DNA from: Betaproteobacteria bacterium UBA5216
GTDB lineage: Bacteria; Pseudomonadota; Gammaproteobacteria; Burkholderiales; SG8-41
Length of the DNA stretch: 64,000 nt
NCBI GenBank assembly: GCA_002412495.1
Contig: DHVE01000042.1
Span: 1-64,000, forward strand
Reading direction: 5' to 3'
Shown here: positions 15,274-25,099 of the stretch, piece by piece
How the letters are laid out: each line of letters opens with the position of its first letter
Position numbering within the stretch: the first letter of the stretch is position 1
Notes under the pieces: generated by a model
Database searches by the model: none
What the model saw: only the letters and a program-made list of their open reading frames with translations
What the model was told of the DNA's origin: nothing
Position numbers and translations under genes: made by a program

Positions 15274-17118
15274 CTACTCCACCGTCACGGACTTGGCGAG
15301 ATTGCGTGGCTTATCGACATCGGTTCCTCGAAGCAGCGCCACGTGATAGGCCAGCAATTGCAGCGGGATAACGTGAAGTATTGGCGATAGCGGTCCCGCG
15401 TGATCCATCAGCGCGATGGTGCGCAGCCGATCGGCACTGGCGATTTTTGCGTCACGGTCCGCGAATACATACAACTCGCCACCACGCGCGCGCACTTCCT
15501 GCATATTGGATTTAAGTTTTTCCAGCAACTGGTCATTCGGTGCAACCGTGATGACTGGCATGCCGGCATCCACCAGCGCGAGCGGGCCGTGTTTTAATTC
15601 GCCGGCGGCGTAGGCTTCGGCGTGGATGTAGGAAATCTCCTTGAGCTTCAGCGCGCCTTCCATGGCAATCGGAAAATGCACGCCGCGCCCCAGAAACAAG
15701 GCATGTTGTTTATTCTTGAAATGCTTCGCCCATGCTGCCACTTGCGGCTCCAGCGTCAGCACGGATTCCATCGCGCGCGGCAAGTGCCGCAGGGCCGCCA
15801 ACAGCTCGCGCTCCTGTTTGGCGTTGAGCCGCTTGCGCATTTTGGCCAGCACCAACGTCAGCACAAATAATGCGGCCAATTGGGTTGTAAAAGCCTTGGT
15901 GGACGCCACGCCGATTTCCGGCCCGGCGCGCGTGAGAAATCGCAGCTTCGATTGGCGGATCAAGGCCGATTCCGGTACGTTGCAGATGGTCAGCGTGTCT
16001 TTCAGGCCCAGCAATTGCGCATACTTCAGTGCCGCCAGTGTATCGGCGGTTTCACCCGATTGCGATATGGTAACCACCAGCGTGTTTTTGACGGCGACCG
16101 GATCGCGATAGCGGTATTCACTGGCAATTTCCACCGCAGCCGGTATGCCGGCGATGGATTCCAGCCAGTAACGGGCCACCATCCCAGCGTGATAGCTGGT
16201 ACCGCACGCAAGTATCAATATATTATTGATTTTATTGAATATTTTTTCGGCGGCCACACCGAACAAATTGGGCTGAAGTGAGCGGGCACTCATCACCATT
16301 TCCAGTGTGTTGGCAATGGCGCCGGGCTGCTCGAATATTTCCTTTTGCATGTAGTGCCGGTAGCGGCCGATATCTGCGGCTTTTGCGCTGAGCGTGCTGC
16401 GCGTCACCGGTCGGCGCGCAGCGCGGCCACTGGCATCACAAATCGACACACCGTCCGGACGAACCTCGACCACATCGCCTTCTTCGAGATAAACCATGTC
16501 GCGCGTACGTGCAATCAGCGCGCTGGCATCCGAGGCGAGAAAATTTTCATTTTTGCCGCGGCCCACCAGCAAAGGCGACCCCTTGCGCGCGCCCACGACC
16601 ACTTGCGGCTCGCGGCTGGAGACAAATCCCACGGCGTAGGCGCCTTCCCAGGCGCGGCTCGCCTTTTGCACCGCCTTGAACAGCGACAACCCGCCGGCAA
16701 CCAGCGAATGCACATGATGCACCATCACCTCGGTGTCGGTCTCCGAGGAAAACCGGTAGCCCTTGGCCTTCATGCGCGCGCGCAACGCTTCGTGATTTTC
16801 GACGATGCCGTTATGCACGATGCCAATGCTCAGCCCACCACGTTCTGCAAAATGTGGATGCGCATTGGCCTCCGAAGGCACGCCGTGCGTGGCCCACCGC
16901 GTGTGTGCGAGCCCGGTGAAAGCGGATATTTTTCGCGTGCGTGCCAGCTGCTCGAGATGCGCCACGCGGCCGGTGGAGCGCAAGCGGCGCAAATGGCCAC
17001 CGTCGGCAATGTAAGCGATTCCCGTTGAATCGTAGCCGCGGTATTCGAGTTTCTGGATGCCGCCGATTAATACATCAACGATATTTCGCGACGATGCCGC
17101 GCCCACAATGCCACACAT
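15274..17118 (-). CDS. glmS: Glucosamine-6-phosphate synthase (isomerising)
   Basis: Enzyme of 614 residues making glucosamine-6-phosphate from fructose-6-phosphate and glutamine, the first step to UDP-GlcNAc for peptidoglycan and LPS. The N-terminal nucleophile is C2 (MCGIVGAAS), with glutaminase motifs TRWATHG and HNGIVENH. Two SIS domains follow (ILACGTSYHAGM, VVTISQSGETADTLAAL, GRGVHFPIAMEGALKLKEISYIHAEAY), and the canonical end DKPRNLAKSVTVE is present. One base separates it from glmU, so the pair is an operon. Confidence 0.98.
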   Translation of the reverse strand: MCGIVGAASSRNIVDVLIGGIQKLEYRGYDSTGIAYIADGGHLRRLRSTGRVAHLEQLARTRKISAFTGLAHTRWATHGVPSEANAHPHFAERGGLSIGIVHNGIVENHEALRARMKAKGYRFSSETDTEVMVHHVHSLVAGGLSLFKAVQKASRAWEGAYAVGFVSSREPQVVVGARKGSPLLVGRGKNENFLASDASALIARTRDMVYLEEGDVVEVRPDGVSICDASGRAARRPVTRSTLSAKAADIGRYRHYMQKEIFEQPGAIANTLEMVMSARSLQPNLFGVAAEKIFNKINNILILACGTSYHAGMVARYWLESIAGIPAAVEIASEYRYRDPVAVKNTLVVTISQSGETADTLAALKYAQLLGLKDTLTICNVPESALIRQSKLRFLTRAGPEIGVASTKAFTTQLAALFVLTLVLAKMRKRLNAKQERELLAALRHLPRAMESVLTLEPQVAAWAKHFKNKQHALFLGRGVHFPIAMEGALKLKEISYIHAEAYAAGELKHGPLALVDAGMPVITVAPNDQLLEKLKSNMQEVRARGGELYVFADRDAKIASADRLRTIALMDHAGPLSPILHVIPLQLLAYHVALLRGTDVDKPRNLAKSVTVE

Positions 17119-17119
17119 A

Positions 17120-18487
17120 TTATTTTTTTGCCTTTTTTACCGGGCGTTTCCAGCCCTGAATGGATACCTGCTTCGCGCGCGAAATTGCCAACTCGCCAGC
17201 GGCGACATCCTTGGTAATTGTCGCGCCCGCGCCGATGGTCGCGCCACGATGCACCGTAACCGGCGCCACCAGTTGCGTATCCGAGCCGATAAACACATCA
17301 TCTTCGATCACGGTACGATGTTTGTTGGCGCCATCGTAATTGCAGGTGATAGTGCCGGCGCCGACATTAACGTTGGCGCCGATGCTGCTGTCGCCTATAT
17401 AAGTCAGATGATTGGCCTTGGATCCCAGCCCGATGTCACTCGCCTTGACTTCGACAAAGTTGCCGATGTGCACGTCGTCGGCCAGCGTGGTACCAGGGCG
17501 TATGCGCGCGTAAGGACCAATGCGGCAATTGGCGCCGATGACGGCATCAACAAGGTGGGAATACGGCTCGATGCGAGTGCCCGCCTTGACGGCGATATTC
17601 CGCAACACGCAGTGGGCGCCCACGAACACATCATCGGCCAGCGTGACGTTGCCTTCGAAAATGCAACCGATATCGATGGTGACATCGCGGCCGCAAGTAA
17701 TTTCGCCACGCACATCGATGCGCGCAGGGTCGGACAACGTTACGCCCTGTTCCAGCAACTGATCCGCTTTACGTTGTTGCAGATGGCGCTCGAGTTGCGC
17801 GAGTTGCGTTTTGCTGTTGACACCCAAGGTTTCCCACGTATCGCCAGCCACCGTTCCGCTCACGGCTATCCGGTCGGCCAGGGCGAGCGGCACGATGTCC
17901 GTCAGGTAGTATTCTTTTTGGGCATTTTGCGGCGTGAGTTTGCCGAGCCACTTCGCGAGGCGCGCGGTGGGCAGCGCCATGATGCCGGTGTTGATTTCGT
18001 GGATTTTCTTCTGCGCGGCGGTGGCGTCTTTCTCTTCGACGATTGCGCGCACCTGTTTGTTTTTGCGCACGATACGGCCATAGCCCTTCGGATCGTCCAG
18101 CATTGCGGTCAGGATCCGCGCGCCCCGGCCCTTGTTTTGCTGCATAAGGCCACGCAAGGTTACTGCCTGGATCAGCGGCACGTCGCCAAATAAAACGAGG
18201 GTGGTTTCCGCGTTCGACAAGTAAGGCAATGCCTGTTGCAGCGCGTGGCCGGTGCCGCGTTGTTCGGCTTGCGTGGCGAATTCTATGTCGGGTGCGACAA
18301 CCGCTTTCTTAACCTGTCCGCCGCCATGCCCCACGACCACCACGATTTTCTCCGGCTCAAGCGCACGCGCCGCGGCAATTACGTGCGTGAGCAAGGGTTC
18401 ACCAGCGAGGGGATGCAATACCTTGGGCAATTGCGAGTTCATACGTTTGCCCTGACCGGCCGCCAGGATGACGATGTTCGGTTTCAT
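17120..18487 (-). CDS. glmU: Bifunctional UDP-GlcNAc pyrophosphorylase / glucosamine-1-phosphate acetyltransferase
   Basis: Enzyme of 455 residues. The N-terminal uridyltransferase shows the nucleotide-binding motif LAAGQGKRMNSQLPKVLHPL. The C-terminal left-handed beta-helix acetyltransferase shows hexapeptide repeats (for example DIGLGSKANHLTYIGDSSIGANVNVGAGTITCNYDG), with the usual Lys-rich C-terminus. It converts GlcN-1-P to UDP-GlcNAc in the cytoplasm. It is encoded directly upstream of glmS; glpD ends 7 bases before its start. Confidence 0.98.
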   Translation of the reverse strand: MKPNIVILAAGQGKRMNSQLPKVLHPLAGEPLLTHVIAAARALEPEKIVVVVGHGGGQVKKAVVAPDIEFATQAEQRGTGHALQQALPYLSNAETTLVLFGDVPLIQAVTLRGLMQQNKGRGARILTAMLDDPKGYGRIVRKNKQVRAIVEEKDATAAQKKIHEINTGIMALPTARLAKWLGKLTPQNAQKEYYLTDIVPLALADRIAVSGTVAGDTWETLGVNSKTQLAQLERHLQQRKADQLLEQGVTLSDPARIDVRGEITCGRDVTIDIGCIFEGNVTLADDVFVGAHCVLRNIAVKAGTRIEPYSHLVDAVIGANCRIGPYARIRPGTTLADDVHIGNFVEVKASDIGLGSKANHLTYIGDSSIGANVNVGAGTITCNYDGANKHRTVIEDDVFIGSDTQLVAPVTVHRGATIGAGATITKDVAAGELAISRAKQVSIQGWKRPVKKAKK

Positions 18488-18494
18488 CGCGAAA

Positions 18495-20012
18495 TTATCT
18501 CACAGCTCGTTCTGCACGACGCGAGAGGTACTCGGTAAGCGATTGTTTTTGCGCGTTATTTAAACTCAGTCCGGCTTTGGTTCTACGCCACAGCACATCG
18601 TCAGCCGTGATCGCCCATTCATGATCCATAAAATAATCGACCTCGCGCGCAAAAAGCTGATCGCCAAAATGCTCGCCGAGTGCGGCGGGCGTTTCGGCAT
18701 TGGCCAATACCGCGCGTAACGCGCTGCCGTGCCGATTTGCGAGCTGCCGTATCAGTTCCGGCGGCAGCGCGGCATAACGGCGTTGCAGCGCGGCGACGAA
18801 GGCGTCGCGGGTGGGATGGCCTAAATCACCGCCGGGCAGCAGGGCTTGTTCTGTCCACGCGGGTTTCATTTGCGGAAACCACGGCGCGATTTTTTCCAGC
18901 GCGTGTTCAGCAAGCTTGCGGTAGGTAGTGATTTTGCCGCCGAAGACCGATAGCAGCGGCGCGGTTTGGGCATCACCATCCACTCGCAAGGTGTAGTCGC
19001 GGGTGATCTTTGACACGTTTTCGGCGCCATCGTCGAATAGCGGGCGGATGCCGCTGTAGCGCCACACCACGTCGGCGGGCGTGAGCGTGCGCGCAAAGTA
19101 TCGATTCGCGGCACGGCACAGGTAGGCGATTTCATCCGCGCTGGCTTCGCATACACCGGGGGCACCATGGTGTTCCACATCGGTTGTGCCGATCAGTGTA
19201 TAGCGCCCTTGATAGGGATAGACAAACACCACGCGCCGATCGTCGTTTTGTAAAATGAACGCGTGCTCGCCATCATAAAGACGGGGTACGATGATGTGGC
19301 TGCCCTTCACCAGCTTCAGTCCAAACGGCGTGTCGAGGCGCAGGCTTTGGTTGATGAAGACTTTTGCCCATGGTCCCGTGACATTGACCAAGCCCGCGCA
19401 GGTAACATCGCAGGTGGATCCGCCGGCACGTTGCAGTGTCACATGCCAGCGCGCACCGTCGCGCCGCGCCGCCGTGCAAACCGTACGCGTGAGGATGGTC
19501 GCGCCCAAATCGGACGCTGCACGTGCGTTGGCGATTACCAGACGTGCATCATCCACCCAGCAGTCAGAATAGATAAATCCCTTGGTTAGCCCTGCTTTGA
19601 GACCGGCGTTATACGGCGGCGCGCGCAGATCGATTCCATGCGAGTCCGGCAACGTATCGCGCCGCGCCATATAGTCGTACAAAAACAATCCCGCGCGGAT
19701 CATCCACGTCGGTCGCAGCTCGGGCACGTGCGGCATGACAAAACGCATCGGATGCACAATGTGCGGTGCGGCGTGTAGCAGCACTTCGCGCTCGGCCAAC
19801 GATTCGCGTACCAGCCGGAATTCATATTGTTCGAGGTACCGCAAGCCGCCGTGAATCAATTTGCTGCTGGCGGAAGAGGTGTGCTGGGCCAGATCGTGTT
19901 GTTCGCACAGCAGGACCTTCAAACCGCGGCCCGCGGCGTCGCGCGCAATGCCGGCGCCGTTAATACCGCCGCCTACAACGAGCAGATCTACTTCCGTGGG
20001 AACGCGGGTCAT
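18495..20012 (-). CDS. glpD: Aerobic glycerol-3-phosphate dehydrogenase
   Basis: FAD-dependent membrane-associated enzyme of 505 residues that oxidises glycerol-3-phosphate to DHAP and feeds electrons to quinone. The N-terminal FAD fold is LLVVGGGINGAGIARDAAGRG, followed by SSASSKLIHGGLRYLEQYEF, a GlpD signature. Further blocks are VNVTGPWAKVF, GSHIIVPRLYDGEHAFILQNDDRRVVFVYPYQGRYTLIGTTD and SVFGGKITTYRKLAEHAL. No glpK or glpF is adjacent. It lies in the same direction as glmU with a 7-base gap. Confidence 0.96.
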   Translation of the reverse strand: MTRVPTEVDLLVVGGGINGAGIARDAAGRGLKVLLCEQHDLAQHTSSASSKLIHGGLRYLEQYEFRLVRESLAEREVLLHAAPHIVHPMRFVMPHVPELRPTWMIRAGLFLYDYMARRDTLPDSHGIDLRAPPYNAGLKAGLTKGFIYSDCWVDDARLVIANARAASDLGATILTRTVCTAARRDGARWHVTLQRAGGSTCDVTCAGLVNVTGPWAKVFINQSLRLDTPFGLKLVKGSHIIVPRLYDGEHAFILQNDDRRVVFVYPYQGRYTLIGTTDVEHHGAPGVCEASADEIAYLCRAANRYFARTLTPADVVWRYSGIRPLFDDGAENVSKITRDYTLRVDGDAQTAPLLSVFGGKITTYRKLAEHALEKIAPWFPQMKPAWTEQALLPGGDLGHPTRDAFVAALQRRYAALPPELIRQLANRHGSALRAVLANAETPAALGEHFGDQLFAREVDYFMDHEWAITADDVLWRRTKAGLSLNNAQKQSLTEYLSRRAERAVR

Positions 20013-20049
20013 ACCATTAGCGTAGCGGTTTTACGGTCTGACTGCACCA

Positions 20050-20082
20050 AAAGCAAAAAGGCAGCCACAAGCTGCCTTTTTT
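20050..20082 (-). terminator. Rho-independent terminator after the ATP synthase operon
   Basis: Inverted repeat GGCAGC (20060-20065) and GCTGCC (20071-20076), flanked by an A-run on one side and a T-run on the other. Read on the minus strand it is a stem-loop followed by five or more T residues, 25 bases after the atpC stop. It separates the atp operon from glpD. Confidence 0.9.
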
Positions 20083-20106
20083 GGGTCGACGGCGCGGGCC
20101 GCGGGA

Positions 20107-20538
20107 TCAACGTCTCCCGCGTAGTTTGCGTATGGCCGCCAGTTGCGCGGCCAACATCGCCATTTCCGCTTCGACGGTGGCCACTTCTTGTTTGTCTTGC
20201 GCGGTCTTGCGGGACTCTTCGGCTTGCTTCAACGCCGCGGTCGCCTTGGCTTCGTCGAGGTCTTTGCCACGGATCGCGGTATCCGCCAGCACGGTAACCC
20301 GTTTTGGCTGCACTTCCAGTATGCCGCCGGCGACGAACACAAATTCTTCGTCCGATTGTCCTGGCACCTTGATGCGTACCGCGCCCGGCTTAATACGCGT
20401 TATCAGCGGCGTGTGGCGCGGATAAATGCCCAGCTCGCCCGCCTCGCCGGGAAGCACGACGAACTCCGCTTCGCCGGAGTAAATCTGCTCCTCGGCGCTG
20501 ACGACGTCTACGTGCAGGGTGTGTACGGCTTCGGCCAT
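20107..20538 (-). CDS. atpC: ATP synthase epsilon subunit
   Basis: Subunit of 143 residues in the F1 central stalk, coupling rotation to catalysis and limiting ATP hydrolysis. The N-terminal beta-sandwich (LHVDVVSAEEQIYSGEAEFVVLPGEAGELGIYPRHTPLIT) and the C-terminal two-helix part (from about residue 88) are both present. It is the last gene of the atp operon, 27 bases after atpD, and is followed by a clear terminator. Confidence 0.97.
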   Translation of the reverse strand: MAEAVHTLHVDVVSAEEQIYSGEAEFVVLPGEAGELGIYPRHTPLITRIKPGAVRIKVPGQSDEEFVFVAGGILEVQPKRVTVLADTAIRGKDLDEAKATAALKQAEESRKTAQDKQEVATVEAEMAMLAAQLAAIRKLRGRR

Positions 20539-20565
20539 GATGATGTTTACTTTTCTGTTCCGCGC

Positions 20566-21966
20566 TTAGTTCATGGTTTTGGCTTTTTCGAAAGCTTCTT
20601 CGATACCGCCGACCATGTAGAATGCCTGTTCCGGCAAGGCATCACATTCGCCGCTGACGATCATCTTGAAACCTTTGATGGTGTCTTTGAGCGACACGTA
20701 TTTGCCCGGCGAGCCGGTAAACACTTCGGCCACGCTGAACGGCTGCGACAGGAAGCGCTGAATTTTACGCGCGCGGGACACCGCGAGTTTGTCTTCGGGC
20801 GAGAGTTCGTCCATGCCCAGAATCGCAATAATGTCGCGCAATTCTTTATAACGTTGCAGCGTGGCCTGCACGCCGCGCGCGGTGTTGTAGTGCTCTTCGC
20901 CCACCACGTGCGGGTCGAGCTGCCGGCTGCTGGAATCCAACGGATCGACCGCCGGATAAATGCCCAGCGAAGCGATGTCGCGTGACAACACCACGGTCGA
21001 ATCCAAATGGCCGAAGGTGGTAGCGGGCGAGGGGTCGGTCAGATCGTCGGCGGGCACATACACCGCTTGAATCGAGGTGATCGAGCCTACCTTGGTGGAA
21101 GTAATACGCTCTTGCAGGCGGCCCATTTCTTCGGCCAGTGTCGGCTGGTAGCCCACGGCGGAGGGCATACGGCCGAGCAACGCGGACACTTCGGTACCAG
21201 CCAGAGTATAACGATAGATGTTGTCGACGAAGAACAGCACGTCGCGGCCTTCGTCACGGAAGGCTTCGGCCATGGTCAGGCCGGTCAGCGCCACGCGCAG
21301 GCGGTTGCCCGGCGGTTCGTTCATCTGGCCGTAAACCATCGCGACTTTGGATTTTGAGAGATCCTTGGCATCGACGACGCCGGCTTCCATCATTTCGTGA
21401 TAGAAGTCGTTGCCTTCGCGTGTGCGCTCACCCACGCCGGCAAATACCGACAAGCCCGAGTGCGCCTTGGCGATGTTGTTGATGAGTTCCATCATGTTCA
21501 CGGTTTTGCCCACGCCTGCGCCGCCGAACAGGCCGACTTTACCGCCCTTGGCGAACGGACACACCAGGTCAATCACCTTGATGCCGGTTTCCAGCAGGTC
21601 GGTCGAGGGGGACAGTTCCTCGAAAGTCGGTGCCTTGCGGTGAATCGACATCGTCTTTTTGGAATCGACCGTGCCACGCTCGTCAATCGGACGGCCCAGC
21701 ACATCCATGATGCGCCCGAGGGTGCCCGGACCGACCGGCACCATGATCGGGCCGCCGCTGTTGGTCACCATCATGCCGCGGCGCAGGCCGTCAGAAGAAC
21801 CCAGCGCGATGGTGCGCACAACGCCGTCGCCCAATTGCTGCTGTACTTCGAGCGTCAACTCGGTGCCGTCCATTTTGAGCGCGTCATAAATATGCGGCAT
21901 TTCATCGCGCGCGAACTCAACGTCGATCACCGCGCCGATACACTGAACGATTTTTCCCTGGGCCAT
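20566..21966 (-). CDS. atpD: ATP synthase beta subunit
   Basis: Catalytic F1 subunit of 466 residues. Walker A is GGAGVGKT within GLFGGAGVGKTVNMMELI, the catalytic Glu region is GVGERTREGNDFYHEM, Walker B is VLFFVDNIYRYT, and the DELSEED region reads DELSPED here. The full length matches the family. It follows atpG with a 54-base gap. Confidence 0.99.
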   Translation of the reverse strand: MAQGKIVQCIGAVIDVEFARDEMPHIYDALKMDGTELTLEVQQQLGDGVVRTIALGSSDGLRRGMMVTNSGGPIMVPVGPGTLGRIMDVLGRPIDERGTVDSKKTMSIHRKAPTFEELSPSTDLLETGIKVIDLVCPFAKGGKVGLFGGAGVGKTVNMMELINNIAKAHSGLSVFAGVGERTREGNDFYHEMMEAGVVDAKDLSKSKVAMVYGQMNEPPGNRLRVALTGLTMAEAFRDEGRDVLFFVDNIYRYTLAGTEVSALLGRMPSAVGYQPTLAEEMGRLQERITSTKVGSITSIQAVYVPADDLTDPSPATTFGHLDSTVVLSRDIASLGIYPAVDPLDSSSRQLDPHVVGEEHYNTARGVQATLQRYKELRDIIAILGMDELSPEDKLAVSRARKIQRFLSQPFSVAEVFTGSPGKYVSLKDTIKGFKMIVSGECDALPEQAFYMVGGIEEAFEKAKTMN

Positions 21967-22020
21967 ATTGGTTCCTAACTAAAATCTGGTTTCTACTGCG
22001 ATTTGTTCTCGAGCTTGCGT

Positions 22021-22884
22021 TTAGACGGCTGCCGCACCGGCAACGATTTCGGACAATTCCTTGGTAATGCCGGCCTGACGCGTCTTGTTGTAGATCAGCG
22101 TCAGTTCGTCTATCACCGTGGCCGCGTTATCCGAGGCGGCTTTCATCGCCACCATGCGCGCGGATTGTTCGGAGGCCATGTTCTCGGTAACCGCTTGATA
22201 AATCAGTGCTTCAATGTAGCGTGTTAGCACTTGCTCCAGCACCACTTTGGCATCCGGTTCGTAGATGTAGTCCCAAGTGCCTTCGGGTGCGCCGAGGGCT
22301 TCGCCCGATAGCGGTAGCAACTGCTCCACCGTCGGTTCCTGCTTCATGGTGTTGACGAAGCGGGTGTTGAAGATCATCAGCCGATCGAAGCGATCCTGCG
22401 TGTAACCGTCGAGCATGATCTTTACCGCGCCGATCATTTTTTCCATTTGCGGGCGATCACCCAGACCCGTGACATTGGACACAATATTGGCGCCGAGGCG
22501 CTGCATAAAGCCCAAGCCTTTATTGCCAATGGCACACACTTCGATTTCTTCGCCTTCGGCTTCCCATTCCTTCATCTTATTCATTGCCAGACGCAGGATG
22601 TTGGTATTCAAACCGCCGCAAAGACCTTTGTCCGTGGTGATAACGATAATGCCGATGCGCTTGACCGAATCGCGCGCCACCAGAAACGGGTGCCGGTACT
22701 CCGGATTGGCCTGGCTGATGTGCGCAGCAACGTTGCGGATTTTTTCCGCATACGGACGCGCGGTGCGCATGCGATCCTGCGCCTTGCGCATCTTGGATGC
22801 CGCAACCATTTCCATAGCCTTGGTGATCTTGCGCGTGTTTTGCACGCTCTTGATCTTGGTGCGGATTTCCTTGGAGCCAGCCAT
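22021..22884 (-). CDS. atpG: ATP synthase gamma subunit
   Basis: Rotary shaft subunit of 287 residues. The N-terminal helix (KEIRTKIKSVQNTRKITKAMEMVAASKM) and the C-terminal helix (MKAASDNAATVIDELTLIYNKTRQAGITKELSEIVAGAAAV) form the coiled coil that turns inside alpha3beta3. The central Rossmann-like part begins at IIVITTDKGLCGGLN. Gaps are 60 bases from atpA and 54 bases to atpD. Confidence 0.98.
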   Translation of the reverse strand: MAGSKEIRTKIKSVQNTRKITKAMEMVAASKMRKAQDRMRTARPYAEKIRNVAAHISQANPEYRHPFLVARDSVKRIGIIVITTDKGLCGGLNTNILRLAMNKMKEWEAEGEEIEVCAIGNKGLGFMQRLGANIVSNVTGLGDRPQMEKMIGAVKIMLDGYTQDRFDRLMIFNTRFVNTMKQEPTVEQLLPLSGEALGAPEGTWDYIYEPDAKVVLEQVLTRYIEALIYQAVTENMASEQSARMVAMKAASDNAATVIDELTLIYNKTRQAGITKELSEIVAGAAAV

Positions 22885-22944
22885 AGTCTACTTATCGTAA
22901 GTAATTGTTTTTAAACAATAATTTAATGCCGATTAGCATCAATC

Positions 22945-24486
22945 TTAGTATGAGCCGTTGGCTTTCCAGTCTTTGATTGCTTCGGTGAGCTTGGCTTCGT
23001 CGTCCTTGCTCAAATCCTTGGTTTCTTCAATGCGGTTCACCAAGTCGCCAAATTTGCTCTTGATGTATGCCCGCATGGAGCTTTCCGCAGCCAGCGCTTT
23101 TTTCACATCAATGTCGTCGAAGTAACCGCCGCTCACGCCGAACAGGGTCAGTGACATTTCCCATACTTGCAGTGGCTCGTACTGCGGCTGCTTCATCAAC
23201 TCGGTGACCATGCGACCACGCTCCAATTGCTTGCGCGTGGTTTCGTCGAGGTCGGAGGCGAACTGCGCAAACGCCGCGAGTTCACGATATTGCGCGAGCG
23301 CGAGACGCACGCCGCCACCGAGTTTTTTGACGATCTTGGTTTGGGCGGCGCCACCGACACGCGACACCGAAATACCGGCGTTAATCGCGGGGCGGATACC
23401 AGCGTTGAACAAGTCGGTCTCCAAAAAGATCTGGCCGTCGGTGATTGAAATTACGTTGGTCGGCACGAATGCGGTCACGTCGCCGGCCTGGGTTTCAATC
23501 ACGGGCAGGGCGGTCAATGAACCGGTTTTGCCTTTGACGGAGCCCTTGGTGAATTTTTCCACGTATTCTTCGTTGACGCGGGCAGCGCGTTCAAGCAAAC
23601 GCGAGTGCAAATAAAACACGTCGCCGGGATAGGCTTCGCGGCCTGGAGGGCGGCGCAACAGCAGCGACACTTGACGATAGGCCCAAGCCTGCTTGGTCAA
23701 GTCATCATAAATAATCAGCGCGTCCTGACCGCGATCACGGAAATATTCGCCCATTGTGCAGCCGGAGTAGGGCGCAATAAATTGCATTGCGGCAGACTCG
23801 GATGCCGTGGCAGCCACCACGATGGTGTAGCCCATGGCGCCATGTTCTTCGAGCTTGCGAATGACGTTTTTGATCGACGAGGCCTTTTGACCGATGGCGA
23901 CGTAAATGCAAATCAGGTCTTTGCCTTTTTGATTGATGATGGTGTCAATCGCCACTGCGGTCTTGCCGGTTTGACGGTCGCCGATGATCAGCTCGCGCTG
24001 ACCGCGGCCGACGGGCACCATGGCGTCAATCGACTTCAAGCCCGTTTGCACTGGTTGCGACACCGATTTACGCTCGATCACGCCCGGCGCGACTTTTTCG
24101 ATCACGTCAGTCAGTTTGGCATTGACCGGGCCTTTGCCGTCGATGGGCTGTCCCAGCGAATTCACCACGCGGCCGATCAACTCGGGGCCCACCGGCACTT
24201 CAAGAATGCGGCCCGTGGTTTTGACGGTGTCGCCTTCGGAAATGTGTTCGTATTCACCCAGAATCACCGCGCCCACCGAATCACGCTCAAGGTTCAATGC
24301 GAGACCGAACGTATTTTTCGGAAACTCCAGCATCTCGCCCTGCATCACGTCGGCAAGGCCGTGTATGCGGCAGATTCCGTCGGTCACCGAGATCACGGTG
24401 CCCTGGGTGCGCGCTTCGGTCGTGCCGGCGAGATTCTGGATGCGGCTCTTGATGAGTTCGCTGATTTCAGAAGGATTGAGTTGCAT
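22945..24486 (-). CDS. atpA: ATP synthase alpha subunit
   Basis: Non-catalytic nucleotide-binding F1 subunit of 513 residues. Walker A is GDRQTGKTA, Walker B is ALIIYDDLTKQAWAYRQ, and the alpha/beta signature is PAINAGISVSRVGG. The N-terminal segment (MQLNPSEISELIKSRI) binds the delta subunit. Its length is standard and it sits in the conserved atpBEFHAGDC order. Confidence 0.99.
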   Translation of the reverse strand: MQLNPSEISELIKSRIQNLAGTTEARTQGTVISVTDGICRIHGLADVMQGEMLEFPKNTFGLALNLERDSVGAVILGEYEHISEGDTVKTTGRILEVPVGPELIGRVVNSLGQPIDGKGPVNAKLTDVIEKVAPGVIERKSVSQPVQTGLKSIDAMVPVGRGQRELIIGDRQTGKTAVAIDTIINQKGKDLICIYVAIGQKASSIKNVIRKLEEHGAMGYTIVVAATASESAAMQFIAPYSGCTMGEYFRDRGQDALIIYDDLTKQAWAYRQVSLLLRRPPGREAYPGDVFYLHSRLLERAARVNEEYVEKFTKGSVKGKTGSLTALPVIETQAGDVTAFVPTNVISITDGQIFLETDLFNAGIRPAINAGISVSRVGGAAQTKIVKKLGGGVRLALAQYRELAAFAQFASDLDETTRKQLERGRMVTELMKQPQYEPLQVWEMSLTLFGVSGGYFDDIDVKKALAAESSMRAYIKSKFGDLVNRIEETKDLSKDDEAKLTEAIKDWKANGSY

Positions 24487-24530
24487 GGTGATTGCTCCGA
24501 GTACTACGTATTCGTATCTTAGTGTGTAAC

Positions 24531-25067
24531 TTAATTGACCAATGAGGCGGCCATGGCGTCGAGCTTGCCGCGCACGGTTCCATCAATAACTTTATCGCCG
24601 ACCACGATTTTCACGCCGCCTATCAGCGACGCGTCGGTTTCGACTTGCGCGGTGACTCTGCGCTGGTATTTCGCTTCGATCCGCGCGACGAGTTGCTTAA
24701 CCTGCTCATCGTTCATTTTCAGCGCGGAAATAATCTTCGCTTCCAGTACGCCTTCTTTTTCGCGCTTCAATGCTTCAAAGTGCGAGCGGATCAACGGCAT
24801 CAAATCGAGGCGATTGTTCTGCACTAACACCTGAACAAAATTGCGCGCGTCACCGGATAGTTTGTCGCCAACGACGCCCAGCACCAAGCCTTCGAGCTGT
24901 TGTGCGCTGACCTTGGGATCGCTGATACAGGCTTGCACACGCGAGTCCGCAACGACGCCGTCGATATTGGCGAGGGCGTCAGACCACGCCGCGAGCGCAT
25001 TGCCTTCGGCGGCCAGTTTGAACACTGCTTCGGCGTAGGGGCGGGCTATGGTTACGGGTTCAGCCAT
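24531..25067 (-). CDS. atpH: ATP synthase delta subunit
   Basis: Peripheral-stalk subunit of 178 residues joining F1 to subunit b. The N-terminal helical domain starts ITIARPYAEAVFKLA. The C-terminal OSCP signature is present (SLIGGVKIVVGDKVIDGTVRGKLDAM). It lies between atpF and atpA with gaps of 32 and 44 bases. Confidence 0.98.
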   Translation of the reverse strand: MAEPVTIARPYAEAVFKLAAEGNALAAWSDALANIDGVVADSRVQACISDPKVSAQQLEGLVLGVVGDKLSGDARNFVQVLVQNNRLDLMPLIRSHFEALKREKEGVLEAKIISALKMNDEQVKQLVARIEAKYQRRVTAQVETDASLIGGVKIVVGDKVIDGTVRGKLDAMAASLVN

Positions 25068-25099
25068 GATTTCTCAAATGACAAATAACAACAGCCTGA